From Gordonia alkaliphila (GTDB lineage: Bacteria; Actinomycetota; Actinomycetes; Mycobacteriales; Mycobacteriaceae): a stretch of DNA of 64,000 nt. The position numbers and the translations under genes are program-made. The notes beneath the pieces were generated by a model that saw only the letters and a list, made by a program, of their open reading frames with translations, did no database searches and was not told the DNA's origin. Below, one piece after another: positions 39,564 to 48,633 of the stretch; position 1 is the first letter of the stretch, and every line of letters begins with the position of its first letter. The DNA lies in NCBI RefSeq assembly GCF_023017165.1, contig NZ_JALKBW010000001.1, positions 186,001 to 250,000 of the forward strand, read 5' to 3'.

Positions 39564-39631
39564 GAGGACTCCTGGATGTTGCATGAAGGGATATTGCGAG
39601 TTGACGACTGAAGCTGGACGACCGCGAGCGG

Positions 39632-40195
39632 TCAGCGACTGAACGCGGGGCCGACGGCGAACGCGGTGAGACCGGCGCGGACGCGTTCGACGTCCTCGGC
39701 GGTGCCCATCAATTCGAAGCGGTACAGGTAGGGCACATCGCATTTGGCGGCGATGATGTCACCGGCCACGCAGAAGTCCTCGCCGAAGTTGGTGTTGCCT
39801 GCGGCCAGGACCCCGCGGATGAAGGACCGGTTGCGGGGATTGTTGAGGAAGCGGATCACCTGCTTGGGCACGTGACCACCGCTCTTGCCCGTGTCGGATC
39901 CGGCCCGGCGTCCCATGGCGATGGACTTGCCGCCGCCGTAGGTCGGGCTGATCAACACGTAGGGCTCGTCGACTTCGAAGGCACCCTCGGGGTCGTGCAG
40001 CGGGATCCGCCGCGACCGACCGCCGAGTTTATCGACGAACCTCCGGGTGTTCTCCGAGACCGAGGAGAAGTAGACGATCAGCGGCAGTGCGCCGCCGATC
40101 GCATCTCCCGGTCCGGAAGCGTTCTCCGCACCACCGACTCCCCGGCTCGATGAGCCGGTATGCACGGAATCCCGTGCAGAGGCGACGACGGACAC
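39632..40195 (-). CDS. nrdI: flavodoxin-like protein NrdI
   Basis: NrdI is the flavodoxin that activates the dimanganese cofactor of NrdF. The FMN loop [14 protein letters not shown] (about residues 40-53), the SPTYGGG loop and [10 protein letters not shown] are visible. About 38 amino-terminal residues precede the flavodoxin fold, making it longer than most family members (187 versus about 150). GTG 40195 has an AAGGAGG site. It lies between nrdH and nrdE with gaps of 13 and 68 bases. Confidence 0.95.
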   Translation of the reverse strand: MSVVASARDSVHTGSSSRGVGGAENASGPGDAIGGALPLIVYFSSVSENTRRFVDKLGGRSRRIPLHDPEGAFEVDEPYVLISPTYGGGKSIAMGRRAGSDTGKSGGHVPKQVIRFLNNPRNRSFIRGVLAAGNTNFGEDFCVAGDIIAAKCDVPYLYRFELMGTAEDVERVRAGLTAFAVGPAFSR

Positions 40196-40208
40196 GACGA
40201 TCGCCTCC

Positions 40209-40442
40209 TTACGCTGCGCGAGCGGCGACGGCCTTGATGCGTTCCGGGCGGAAGCCCGACCAGTGCTCGTCGTCGACGACGACGACGGGCGCCTGCAGGT
40301 AGCCGAGGGCCATCACGTAGTCGCGGGCTTCGTCGTCGAGGCTGATGTCGACGACGTCGTAGGACAGACCGTGCTTGTCGAGCGCCTTGTAGGTGGCATT
40401 GCACTGCACACAGGCCGGCTTGGTGTAGACGGTGATAGCCAT
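40209..40442 (-). CDS. nrdH: NrdH glutaredoxin-like redoxin
   Basis: This 77-residue redoxin begins [17 protein letters not shown], with the CVQC active site, and ends with the WSGFRPE signature. It is reduced by thioredoxin reductase and recycles NrdE. ATG 40442 has a GAGGAG site; an upstream GTG gives a 25-residue tail without conservation. It is the first gene of the nrdHIE operon. Confidence 0.96.
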   Translation of the reverse strand: MAITVYTKPACVQCNATYKALDKHGLSYDVVDISLDDEARDYVMALGYLQAPVVVVDDEHWSGFRPERIKAVAARAA

Positions 40443-40585
40443 TGCGGACTCCTCGCAAACAGTTCGAACGCGGAAACTGACAGGTCGTCCGGCGGCTTCT
40501 CCATGAAGAATGACCACCGTGTGGTTTCAGGTGCTCCGCGCACCTGATCCGCACTGCGGGCTGTTCCCCCCGTCGGACAACCAGA

Positions 40586-40633
40586 ACACTACCCCTTGTG
40601 TCCGACATTTCCTCACACCACAAGAACTTGTGA
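40586..40633 (-). promoter_or_regulatory. paired NrdR-like boxes upstream of nrdHIE
   Basis: ACACTACCCCTTGTGT at 40586-40601 and CCACAAGAACTTGTGA at 40618-40633 are both imperfect palindromes with centres exactly 32 bp apart, as at nrdF. They lie 144-191 bases upstream of the nrdH start. The rest of the 309-base gap (40443-40751) shows nothing else. Confidence 0.82.
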
Positions 40634-40751
40634 ATAACAATCGTGAAAGACCCAGGTCGACGACGAGTAATCCACAGCCCCTCCCGGCGTGTCTCGGCGT
40701 GTTGGGCGTGTCGCCCACACCCGCCCGACCGCGCCGCGCCGGCGGCGTCGA

Positions 40752-41309
40752 TCAGACCGCGCCGACGAGCTCCCCGAGCAGTCCGTCGAGCACACCGGCG
40801 ACCTGCTGGGCCAGCAGCTCGTCGCCCTCCGCGCCGCCCAGGACCTCGCCGGCGAGGATGCCGAGTTCGACGGTCTCGATCACGGTGGCGCCGGCGATGC
40901 CGACGGCCTTGCGGGCATCCTCGCGGGCCCACGTCCCGGCGTAGCGACCGAGGGCCGAGCCGATCACGGCGACCTGCCGGCTGCTCAGCGCGCACTCGCC
41001 GAACGGGCGCGACAGCCAGTCGATGGCGTTCTTGAGGACCGCGGGCAGCCCGCCGTTGTACTCCGGGGTCACCATCAGCACCGCGTCGGCGGCACCGACC
41101 TGTGCGCGCAGCGCGTCGACGGCCGCGCCGCGCACACCGTCCACGTCGAGGTCTTCGTTGTAGAACGGCAGCGTGTCCAGGCCCTCCACGATCTGCACGT
41201 CCACCCCTTCCCCGGCCTGCTCGGCGACGAGGCGGGCGATGCGCCGGTTGATCGAGTCGCGACGAAGGCTGCCGACCAGAACGACGACGGTGCGGGAGGT
41301 AAGGGACAT
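40752..41309 (-). CDS. NADPH-dependent FMN reductase family protein
   Basis: This 185-residue flavodoxin-fold protein has the phosphate-binding loop VGSLRRDSINRR near residue 12 and the family signature PEYNGGLPAVLKNAIDWLSR near residue 80. It reduces FMN, azo dyes or quinones with NAD(P)H. M. tuberculosis Rv3054c occupies the same place beside nrdH. ATG 41309 follows GAGGAG. It is divergent from the TetR gene, which may control it. Confidence 0.9.
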   Translation of the reverse strand: MSLTSRTVVVLVGSLRRDSINRRIARLVAEQAGEGVDVQIVEGLDTLPFYNEDLDVDGVRGAAVDALRAQVGAADAVLMVTPEYNGGLPAVLKNAIDWLSRPFGECALSSRQVAVIGSALGRYAGTWAREDARKAVGIAGATVIETVELGILAGEVLGGAEGDELLAQQVAGVLDGLLGELVGAV

Positions 41310-41467
41310 GCGGGAACTCCTCGAGAGTTGCGAAGGGGCGCGATGCACAGATCGCAGAACAGCGATCGTGCGAACACGATGACCCCCCTACAACAAAACC
41401 GCGACGCGAAGTCGTCCCGCCGCGACGGTGAGTCCGGTCACCCGCCCGGTCGGGATATCCTCGGGCC

Positions 41468-42103
41468 ATGACTTCCGACCGCGGACCCATCCTGGCGCTG
41501 CAGATCGTGCCGGATGCCGCCGCGGGGCCCGAACGGGCCGACGCCGCACGCAACCGGCAACTGCTGCTGGCCGCCGCCAAATCCCTGATCGACGACCACG
41601 GCGCCGCCGCCGTCACGATGGACGCGGTGGCCCGGGCCGCCGGCGTCGGCAAGGGCACCGTGTTCCGCCGGTTCGGCAACCGCACCGGTCTGATGATGGC
41701 GCTGCTGGATCATTCCGAGTTGGAACTGCAGCAGAACTTCCTGTCCGGCCCGCAGCCGCTCGGACCGGGCGCGCCCGCGCTCGACCGGCTGATCGCCTAC
41801 GGTCGCGCCCGCCTCAAGATGACCGTCGACCACCTCGACATCCTGTTGGAGGCCGGGGCCGACGATCCGGATCGGCTGAGCCACCCGGTGTGGGCGATGT
41901 CCACCCGGCACGTGCAGTACCTCCTCGGCGAGCTGGGCTATGCGGGCAATCTCGCCACGGTCGCCGTCGCGGTGCAGGCGCCCATCGAGGCCATCGCCGT
42001 CCGCCACCAGCTCGACGTGCTCGGCATGACCCCCGCGGCGCTAGCCGACGATTGGGAGCAGATGATCCGCGTCCTCGCCGCGGGTCTGTCCACGCGCTCC
42101 TGA
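41468..42103 (+). CDS. TetR-family transcriptional regulator
   Basis: The amino-terminal helix-turn-helix is clear at about residues 45-70: VTMDAVARAAGVGKGTVFRR. The remaining 140 residues form the ligand-binding part, which lacks recognisable specificity. ATG 41468 is used. It is divergent from the FMN reductase gene and probably regulates it and itself through the 158-base gap. The 3' end faces eccB convergently. Confidence 0.9.
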   Translation: MTSDRGPILALQIVPDAAAGPERADAARNRQLLLAAAKSLIDDHGAAAVTMDAVARAAGVGKGTVFRRFGNRTGLMMALLDHSELELQQNFLSGPQPLGPGAPALDRLIAYGRARLKMTVDHLDILLEAGADDPDRLSHPVWAMSTRHVQYLLGELGYAGNLATVAVAVQAPIEAIAVRHQLDVLGMTPAALADDWEQMIRVLAAGLSTRS

Positions 42104-42123
42104 CCGCTGCCCCGCCGGGGAAA

Positions 42124-43491
42124 TCAGCGGGGCAGATCGCGCTCGACGAGCGCGGACTCCCGTGCCAACTGCGGCCCCGCCGGCAACAGCGACAGCACCG
42201 GCCACGGTGCCGGGCGCGCCGCCGTCGGCAGCCCCAGGACGGTGCCCACGTCCTCGCCCACCAAGCGGTAGCGGACGCCGGCGTCGGTCACGTAATACTG
42301 GGCACCCGCCACTTCGACCCGTTCGCCGGTCCCCGGTCGCAGATACGCGCCGTCGAGCGCGGGTCCGTCGCCGTCGCCGGCCCGCAGTCCCACCACGCGC
42401 GCTCCGGTCGGCAACGGCAGTCGCTCGGTGACCGTCAGGGATTCGCGCGCCGCCGCGCTCGATCCCGCGTACTCCCATCGGCGGCACAGCACCGCTCCGG
42501 CCGGAGTGAGGGCGACGGGTCCGGCGGGAAAGTGCTCGAGCGGCAGCCGGTGCACCACCGGCACCCTGCTCAACACACCCGGCGACACCTCCCGCACCGA
42601 TCCCGCCGAGCCGACGTCGGCGCCCCGCAACGCTTCGGCAGCCGCCACCGACAGCGGCTGCACGCCCTCGGCCAGGACTACGAAGTAGGACGCCCGGCCG
42701 TCGACGCCGAGCAGCCGGATCACCGTGCCGACCGGCTCGGCGCGTAGCGCCCCCGGCCCCGGCCCGCCGCGGCCGGCGATCTCCGGCACCGCGAGTTCGG
42801 GCTCGGCCGGGAACGCGTTGAGCAGCGCCGGACTGATCGGCCGGGCAGTGGCGCCGTCGATGCCGAGTGCCCGTCGCACCGCCGTCGACGAGGGCTGCAC
42901 CCGAGCGCGCACCGGACGCCACCCACCGCGCTGTTGCTGCTGGTAGAGAAGCCATTCACCCGACCCCGACCGCACCAGAGCGCCCGTCGGGCTCGGTGCC
43001 GGATCCGCGGCGAGGGTCCCGGCGACCACCGCGGTGCCGCCGGCGGGGTCGTCGCACACCGACCACGACGACACCGCCCGGTCCGCCGGGCCCGGCAGGG
43101 CGACCGGCGCGCCGGGGATGCCCAGCGCCGATCCGCGCGGATAGCGGCTCACCGCGCTCTGGGCCACCGTCTTGGCCGGCAACGGTTCGCCCACCACCAG
43201 GCGGGCCGACGCGAGATTGGGTACCGGATGCATCACGTCGTCGACGAGGACGTAGAGCCCGCCCGCGTCGGAGGTCACGATCTTGGCCTGTGCCACCGAC
43301 GGGGCCGGCGCGATCAGCCCGTAGATCCCCGCTCCGGCGACCACCAGCAGCGCCACCACGGCACCGGCGATCAGCGCGCGGAATTGGGATCGCATCGGAT
43401 CGTGCAGCATGCGCGCGTCGCGGCGCACCAACGCGTGCTCGGCGCGTGCGAGCCCGAACCGGTATCCGCTGACTTGCGCGCGCGTCGTCAT
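42124..43491 (-). CDS. eccB: type VII secretion protein EccB
   Basis: The amino terminus MTTRAQVSGYRFGLARAEHA followed by ALVRRDARMLHDPMRSQFRA is the EccB signature. One transmembrane helix (about residues 40-62) leads to an extracytoplasmic repeat domain. Together with EccC, EccD and EccE it would build an ESX membrane complex. EccB proteins are reported to hydrolyse ATP weakly. ATG 43491 fixes this typical start; upstream in-frame GTG 43503 is possible. It is divergent from eccE, and no eccC, eccD, mycP or esx genes are nearby. Confidence 0.88.
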   Translation of the reverse strand: MTTRAQVSGYRFGLARAEHALVRRDARMLHDPMRSQFRALIAGAVVALLVVAGAGIYGLIAPAPSVAQAKIVTSDAGGLYVLVDDVMHPVPNLASARLVVGEPLPAKTVAQSAVSRYPRGSALGIPGAPVALPGPADRAVSSWSVCDDPAGGTAVVAGTLAADPAPSPTGALVRSGSGEWLLYQQQQRGGWRPVRARVQPSSTAVRRALGIDGATARPISPALLNAFPAEPELAVPEIAGRGGPGPGALRAEPVGTVIRLLGVDGRASYFVVLAEGVQPLSVAAAEALRGADVGSAGSVREVSPGVLSRVPVVHRLPLEHFPAGPVALTPAGAVLCRRWEYAGSSAAARESLTVTERLPLPTGARVVGLRAGDGDGPALDGAYLRPGTGERVEVAGAQYYVTDAGVRYRLVGEDVGTVLGLPTAARPAPWPVLSLLPAGPQLARESALVERDLPR

Positions 43492-43632
43492 CTGTCTCGA
43501 CACTCGACCCCCCGATCGAATCCCCCCGGTCAATCCCGTGCTGCACACCGTAGTGCGGCAGTAGGGTGACGCCAGGCGCTTTCGGGGAATGCGCCGAGGA
43601 TTGCCGCAATGTCGCTCGGGGGAGGCAGACAC

Positions 43633-44967
43633 ATGCAGAGACGTCGATCAGTGCCGCCGGTCCGGCACGGCATCGGGCCGGGATCCGCGCCGTTCGACGT
43701 GCCGTGCCCGGAGGGCTTCCTCGGCGTCCAGTACCTCGACGGCACCCTCGTCACCGTGCTGGCCGTGCGGCCCGCCCCGCCCACTCCGCACCGCCTCGCC
43801 GCGCCGTGGTCGGCCGGCGACGGCCTCCCCGGCATCGCGGGGAATACGTTGCGGCAGTGGATGACTCGGCCCGAGGGTGCGGCCACGGTGATCACCGTGA
43901 TGACCGAAGGCCACAGCGGTCCGCGCCACGGCCCCGCGGCCGCCGCGTATCGCACCCTCACCGGACCGCTGTCGATCGCCGGCAGCCGCCGTGTGCACGT
44001 GGTGCTCGCCTTCGCTCCCCTGGACCACCCCGAGTTGGTCGCAGGCTACGGCTCCGGTACCGCGGCGGCGTTGCGGGCGTGCCGATCGATCACGCGCCGA
44101 TTCGCGGCGCTCCTCGCCGCCGACGGTGTGGCGACGACCGCGTTGACCGCGGCCGAGCTGACCGATTTCACCACCGTCCAGCACGCGCGCGGCCCCGCCT
44201 TCACCGTGCTGCCGAGCGCACCGACCGGACTCCCGGAAGCACTGGAGTCCGTGTGGCGGGCAGCGGGCGCGGGAACCACCGCGGTCCAGTGCCTGGTTCG
44301 CGCCGACGGTCCGGTGGTGCGGGCCCGCGTCCGGCTCCCCGCCGCGGCCGCCGAGCCCGCAGTCGGGGCGTCGCACGGCTGGCAGCCCCTGCCCGCAGAC
44401 CGCCCGCCGCTGCCGGGCACCGCCTGGCCCGAGGCACCCCTGGACCGATCCGTCGACACGCTGGCGGACACCGTTCTTCCGTGCGACGGCGCCGGGCCGA
44501 TCGTCGGCGCCGACCGGCACGGCCGACCGGTGACCCTGCGGCTGGCCGGTCCCGACGTTCCGCTCGCCGAGATCTCCGGCGACCTGACCGCCGCGCAACG
44601 TCTGGTGGCACGACTGGTCGCCGTCGGCGGCGGGGCCGCCGTCTTCACCGACCGGCCGCGCCGGTGGGCCGGGTTGATCGACGCCGTGGCCGATCCGCGC
44701 CTGCTCCACCCGGCCTCCGACGGTCCGGCGACGCTGCTCGTCGACGATCGTCCCGACCACCGACTGGGACCGCTCGCCGGCTGCACGGTGCTGCGTCTGA
44801 CCGAGCCCGGACCGGTGGCATCCGCCGACGTCCCGGCGTGGCGAGCCGACCCGGACGATCCGGACCGCGCGACGGTCACCGGCGGCGGCCGATCGCTGCG
44901 GATCCGCCCAGTCAGCACCCCCGCCGAGGACGCGTTCGTACGCGCATCGATCCCGGTGAACGGCTAG
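43633..44967 (+). CDS. eccE: EccE-like type VII secretion protein
   Basis: Residues 25-45 (GFLGVQYLDGTLVTVLAVRP) resemble the beginning of the cytoplasmic EccE domain, and the 444-residue length is close to EccE. The two amino-terminal transmembrane helices usual for EccE are not visible, so membrane attachment may depend on partners. Adjacency to eccB supports the assignment. ATG 43633 has a GGGGGAGG site seven bases upstream; ATG 43609 lacks one. It ends 31 bases before a strong hairpin shared with manA. Confidence 0.65.
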   Translation: MQRRRSVPPVRHGIGPGSAPFDVPCPEGFLGVQYLDGTLVTVLAVRPAPPTPHRLAAPWSAGDGLPGIAGNTLRQWMTRPEGAATVITVMTEGHSGPRHGPAAAAYRTLTGPLSIAGSRRVHVVLAFAPLDHPELVAGYGSGTAAALRACRSITRRFAALLAADGVATTALTAAELTDFTTVQHARGPAFTVLPSAPTGLPEALESVWRAAGAGTTAVQCLVRADGPVVRARVRLPAAAAEPAVGASHGWQPLPADRPPLPGTAWPEAPLDRSVDTLADTVLPCDGAGPIVGADRHGRPVTLRLAGPDVPLAEISGDLTAAQRLVARLVAVGGGAAVFTDRPRRWAGLIDAVADPRLLHPASDGPATLLVDDRPDHRLGPLAGCTVLRLTEPGPVASADVPAWRADPDDPDRATVTGGGRSLRIRPVSTPAEDAFVRASIPVNG

Positions 44968-44997
44968 GCCGAGACGCGCCGCGTATCGAGTGGGCAA

Positions 44998-45044
44998 CAG
45001 AGTGTGAGGTTGTGGTGCGCTGAGCGCCACAACCTCACACTCTG
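44998..45044. terminator. bidirectional terminator between eccE and manA
   Basis: A 21-bp stem with one wobble pair (44998-45018 with 45024-45044) around the loop GCTGA lies between two convergent genes. Its size and position suit termination on both strands. No long U tract is present. Confidence 0.8.
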
Positions 45045-45064
45045 GTCGGCGAGAGAGTCCGGCG

Positions 45065-46306
45065 CTATGCGCCGGGATCGAGCGGCACCCGCGACCGGAA
45101 GAAGATCGTGTGCGCGGAGCCGGCATGCACGGTCACGTCCGGATCGTCGTCGGATACCCAGAGCGCCTCGCCCTGGGACACCACGCGGCGTTCGCCGTCG
45201 GCCACGTCCACCTCGATCCGGCCCGCGGTGACGGTCAGGATCTGCGGTCCGGGCATGTCGAAGCTGATGCTCGACGGCAACCGCAGCCCGGTGCCGTCGA
45301 GTTCGATGCGCGACAACAGGAACTCCGGTGCCGGCGTGAGATAGATGCGTTCGGCGCCGACGGAGCGGACCGCGGGCATCAGGGTGTCCCGCGAGACCGG
45401 TCGGAAATCGAGCACGCGCAGCAGCTCGGGCACGTCGATGTGCTTGGGGGTCAGTCCGCCGCGCAGGACGTTGTCCGAGTTCGCCATCGCCTCGATGGCC
45501 GTGCCCCGCAGATAGGCGTGCAGGTTGCCGGCCGGAAGATAGATCGCCTCGCCCGCACGCATGCGCAGGAAGTTCAGCAGGAGCGCGGCCAGCACACCGG
45601 GATCGTTGGGATACGCCTCGCCCAGTTCCAGCACCGCGCGCAACTCGTCCGCGAAGCGCGTCTCACCGCGACCCAGCACCGCGACGGCGCCGTTGAGCAC
45701 CTCCGGGACCAGCTCGATGATCACTCGCTCGGGCAGCGTCAGCCAGGTGGTGAAGACCGCGCGCAGGCCGTCCGCATCGGGCGAACCGGCCAGCATGCCG
45801 AGGGCCGAATCGAGCCCGGGGACCTGCAGACTGCGCAGCAGCTCCACCGTCTCGTGCGGATCCCGGAACCCGGCCAGCGCCTCGAAGTCGTCCTCGAGGG
45901 CGACCACGATCTCCGGCTTGTGCCATGAATCGCGGTAGTTGCGGCGCGGATCATCCGCGGCCAGCCCGGCCCGATTCTCCGCGTCGAAACCCGCCCGGGC
46001 CTGCTCGGCGCTCGGATGCGCCTGCAACGACAGGGCCTCGTCGGCGGCCAGGATCTTGACCAGGAACGGCAGCCGCGCGTCGTAGGTCTCGGCGGTGGGT
46101 GCGCCGAGCGCGGCCACCGGATCGGCGTCGATCATCGACAGCAGATCCTCCGATTCGCCGTCCAGACGCGCCGGCGACGCCGGATGGGCACCGAACCACA
46201 GCTCGGCTTCGGGATGCGCCGACGGCGACGGCCTCCCCTGCAACTCGGCGATCGCCGTCCGCGATCCCCACGCGTACGGACGGATCATCCCCGCAAGTAC
46301 CTTCAT
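45065..46306 (-). CDS. manA: mannose-6-phosphate isomerase, type I
   Basis: The enzyme interconverts fructose-6-phosphate and mannose-6-phosphate, feeding mannosylated glycolipids and glycans. Type I motifs: start MKVLAGMIRPYAWGSR, ELWFGAHPASPA near residue 35, SLQAHPS near residue 95 (zinc ligands), and YLPAGNLHAYLRGTAIE near residue 250. Length (413 residues) is normal. It lies 43 bases downstream of the SIS/TobH-like gene, as in M. tuberculosis (Rv3255c-Rv3256c). Confidence 0.95.
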   Translation of the reverse strand: MKVLAGMIRPYAWGSRTAIAELQGRPSPSAHPEAELWFGAHPASPARLDGESEDLLSMIDADPVAALGAPTAETYDARLPFLVKILAADEALSLQAHPSAEQARAGFDAENRAGLAADDPRRNYRDSWHKPEIVVALEDDFEALAGFRDPHETVELLRSLQVPGLDSALGMLAGSPDADGLRAVFTTWLTLPERVIIELVPEVLNGAVAVLGRGETRFADELRAVLELGEAYPNDPGVLAALLLNFLRMRAGEAIYLPAGNLHAYLRGTAIEAMANSDNVLRGGLTPKHIDVPELLRVLDFRPVSRDTLMPAVRSVGAERIYLTPAPEFLLSRIELDGTGLRLPSSISFDMPGPQILTVTAGRIEVDVADGERRVVSQGEALWVSDDDPDVTVHAGSAHTIFFRSRVPLDPGA

Positions 46307-46349
46307 GCCGTTCTCCTGTCCTTCTCCCCTGCGGCCGCCGGCCGGCTCC

Positions 46350-47477
46350 TCACACGTCTGCTTCGGCTAAGGCCGCGTAGGCGGCTGCCAATTGGGCCCG
46401 GACGACCACCACCAAGTACGCGGTCAGGTCCGCCGGTGTGTCGACCACCGTCTCCGCTCCGCCTCGCGGTGGCAACTCGTCGAGGCCGAGCTCCTCGGTC
46501 TGCTCGGTGACGATGTCGATCTCCCGGCCGCCGAGGCGCCGGGCCAGCGCCCCGGACCGATCGGCGGTGCTGACCCAGAACCCGCGCAGCGGCTCGCTCG
46601 GCGCCGGTCCGTCGAACTCCGGGTCGTAGAAGAGCGAGTCGACGGCGCCGCCGGACGCGGTCGACGCGGTCAGGGCGGCCAGGGCGCGCGGTTCGTCGGC
46701 GACCGCCCCGGTGCGCACAGCGATGTCGAAGAAGGCGGCGGCCACCGCAGCGGCCACCGCGGCCGCGCCGGGGGTGTCCCCGACCCAGACCAGCCGGTGC
46801 CCGGCGGTCCGCAGCGCCAACAGTTTGGCCTGATTGTGAAAACTCTCCTGGCCGGGATGGTCGGCGGCCGCCTCGGCGTCGAGGTGCTCGGCGACCTCGG
46901 CGAGCGCCGGTGCCGCGGGGGTCAGACGCACGGTCGTCAACCCGGTCAACACCGCCACCAGCGCCGCGACCTGCCCGGCGAAGACGAAACGCGGATCGAT
47001 CGGCAGGCGCGGCGACAGGTCGACGAACGTCATCGCTCCGGGCCGGCCGACACCGGCGGCCTCGCGCAGCGGTCCCTCCAGCGGCGCCGCCACCACCACT
47101 TCGGCACGACGACGCGCGGCCCGCGCCAACGCGTCGGAGAGCTGCGGGTCGCCGGCATCCGCGCCGAGCACCACCACCACGTCCAACGGTCCGATCCAGC
47201 CCGGGAGCGTCGGAGCGACCACGATCGGAACGTCGATGCGGGCGGCGAAGACCGCGGTCACCAGGGCGGCGGCGCGCACCGACAGGGCCGACGAACCGGT
47301 CACCACCACCACCGCGCGGGGGCGGAGATCGGCGAGCGGTTCGAGGACGCCTTCGGCCTGTGCTTCGGCCACCGCGCGGACCTGCGCGCCGGCCATCGCG
47401 GCGGCGTGCAGAAGACCGTGGCGGTCAGCGGAGTGCAAGAACTCCGTGTCGTCGAGAACTTCGATGGTTACCGGCAT
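46350..47477 (-). CDS. TobH/SIS-like sugar isomerase-related protein
   Basis: This 375-residue protein resembles Rv3256c, a TobH-like member related to SIS-domain sugar isomerases. Two Rossmann-like halves are suggested by AVVVVTGSSALSVRAAAL and AGHRLVWVGDTPGAAAVA, but the catalytic residues of phosphomannose isomerases are not clear. Its conserved place between manA and DUF3499 links it to mannose metabolism. ATG 47477 gives the expected start MPVTIEVLDD. Confidence 0.75.
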   Translation of the reverse strand: MPVTIEVLDDTEFLHSADRHGLLHAAAMAGAQVRAVAEAQAEGVLEPLADLRPRAVVVVTGSSALSVRAAALVTAVFAARIDVPIVVAPTLPGWIGPLDVVVVLGADAGDPQLSDALARAARRRAEVVVAAPLEGPLREAAGVGRPGAMTFVDLSPRLPIDPRFVFAGQVAALVAVLTGLTTVRLTPAAPALAEVAEHLDAEAAADHPGQESFHNQAKLLALRTAGHRLVWVGDTPGAAAVAAAVAAAFFDIAVRTGAVADEPRALAALTASTASGGAVDSLFYDPEFDGPAPSEPLRGFWVSTADRSGALARRLGGREIDIVTEQTEELGLDELPPRGGAETVVDTPADLTAYLVVVVRAQLAAAYAALAEADV

Positions 47478-47502
47478 GAATCACACGACTCGGGGCGCGC
47501 GA

Positions 47503-47943
47503 TCAGTCGACCGGATCCGGCAGCACGCGCAGATGTCCGCGGCGGCCGGGTCGGGGGCCCGGCGCCGGTGCCGCGGGAACGGCCCGGCGATCGGCGCGAT
47601 GGCGCCCCGGATTCGAGTCGTCGCTGTCGACGCGCGCGGTGAACGAGGGCATCGGCGGCAGGCCGGCGCGTGCGGCACCGCCCGCTTCGCGCACCACGTC
47701 GGCCAGCGCGGTCAGTTCCTCGTCCTCGGCGGGCTGGACGAACTCCCGCTCACTGCGGAGCAGTTCCCACCCGCGCGGCACGGTGATGCGATCGGCGTGA
47801 TCGGAGCACAGATCCCACGAATGCGGTTCGTCGGGACCGGCCAACGGGCCGATCACGGCGGTCGATTCCGCATACACGAAGGTCAGGGTCGCCACAGCGA
47901 GGCGCGAGCACCCGGGACGGCAGCACTGACGGGGAGCATTCAC
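47503..47943 (-). CDS. DUF3499 protein
   Basis: The protein begins with a cysteine pair (CCRPGCS) and contains ATLTFVYAESTAVIGPLAG and DLCSDHADRITVPRGWELLR, the full DUF3499 pattern with four cysteine/histidine zinc-ligand candidates. The function is unknown. It corresponds to Rv3258c. GTG 47943 places the start just before the cysteine pair; ATGs at 47982 and 47988 are possible. The tail after residue 95 is arginine- and proline-rich and variable. It is divergent from the zincin-like gene. Confidence 0.85.
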   Translation of the reverse strand: MNAPRQCCRPGCSRLAVATLTFVYAESTAVIGPLAGPDEPHSWDLCSDHADRITVPRGWELLRSEREFVQPAEDEELTALADVVREAGGAARAGLPPMPSFTARVDSDDSNPGRHRADRRAVPAAPAPGPRPGRRGHLRVLPDPVD

Positions 47944-48028
47944 ACCGAGCAGCCTATCGCGCAGGGACGTTGTACCCGGCATCGACACGCAAACCGGGCG
48001 GCCCCCTCGGGGGCACTAGACTCGTGAC

Positions 48029-48520
48029 ATGCGCTTTCATCCGGCCGATCACCTGGAGCTTCTGCGCCCGCCGCGCCCCGCACGCGACCGCCGCGGCCGC
48101 GGACTGCGCAGCCCGGTGCTGCCGCCCCATCTCCCCGCCTACCGCACCCGCGCCGGCGAGTTCGACCACACGGCGGTGATCGCCTTCGCCGAGATCGATC
48201 GACTCTGGCACGAGCGCCTGACCGGACTGGATGTGGCGGTCGACGACATCCCCCGCATGATTCCGCGAGACCTGGAGACCGTGCAGTGGCCGGAGGAGGT
48301 CACCGCCGACGGCCCGGTGCCGCTGGCCCGCCTGATCCCCGCCGGGGTGGACGAGGCCGGACGTCCGACGCGCGCGCAACTCATCCTCTTCCGGCGACCG
48401 CTGGAGCTGCGGGCCCGGCACGACGACCTCCCGGACATCCTGCGCGAGGTGCTGATCCAGCAGGTCGCCACCTACCTCGGAGTGGACGAGGAGACCGTCG
48501 AGCAGGGCCCGGAGAACTGA
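48029..48520 (+). CDS. zincin-like metallopeptidase family protein without HExxH
   Basis: The 163-residue protein matches the small actinobacterial zincin-like family (Rv3259 position): an arginine-rich amino terminus, then FAEIDRLWHERLTGLDVAVDDIP and ILFRRPLELRARHDDLPDILREV. The usual zinc-binding VHEVAHHFG helix is replaced by LIQQVATYLGVDEETVEQ, so no metal site is visible. The role is unknown. It ends 51 bases before a strong hairpin shared with convergent whiB2. Confidence 0.8.
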   Translation: MRFHPADHLELLRPPRPARDRRGRGLRSPVLPPHLPAYRTRAGEFDHTAVIAFAEIDRLWHERLTGLDVAVDDIPRMIPRDLETVQWPEEVTADGPVPLARLIPAGVDEAGRPTRAQLILFRRPLELRARHDDLPDILREVLIQQVATYLGVDEETVEQGPEN

Positions 48521-48570
48521 CGCTCCAGGAGAACTCGAACCGGCGACGGGGCCACCGTAGCCACCGACGC

Positions 48571-48609
48571 CGACGGGCCCGGCAGATCAGTGATCTGCCG
48601 GGCCCGTCG
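48571..48609. terminator. bidirectional terminator between the zincin-like gene and whiB2
   Basis: A perfect 19-bp inverted repeat (48571-48589 with 48591-48609) separated by one base lies between two convergent genes. Its centre folds as a small loop with the stem beginning GACGGGCCCGG. Confidence 0.8.
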
Positions 48610-48633
48610 ACAAGTTTCAGTAGTGGCGGCTAC

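Noticed and set aside
37488-39611. Plus-strand open frame of about 700 codons opposite nrdE
   Set aside because: It mirrors the well-conserved nrdE on the minus strand and shows a low-complexity composition typical of a shadow frame in high-GC DNA.
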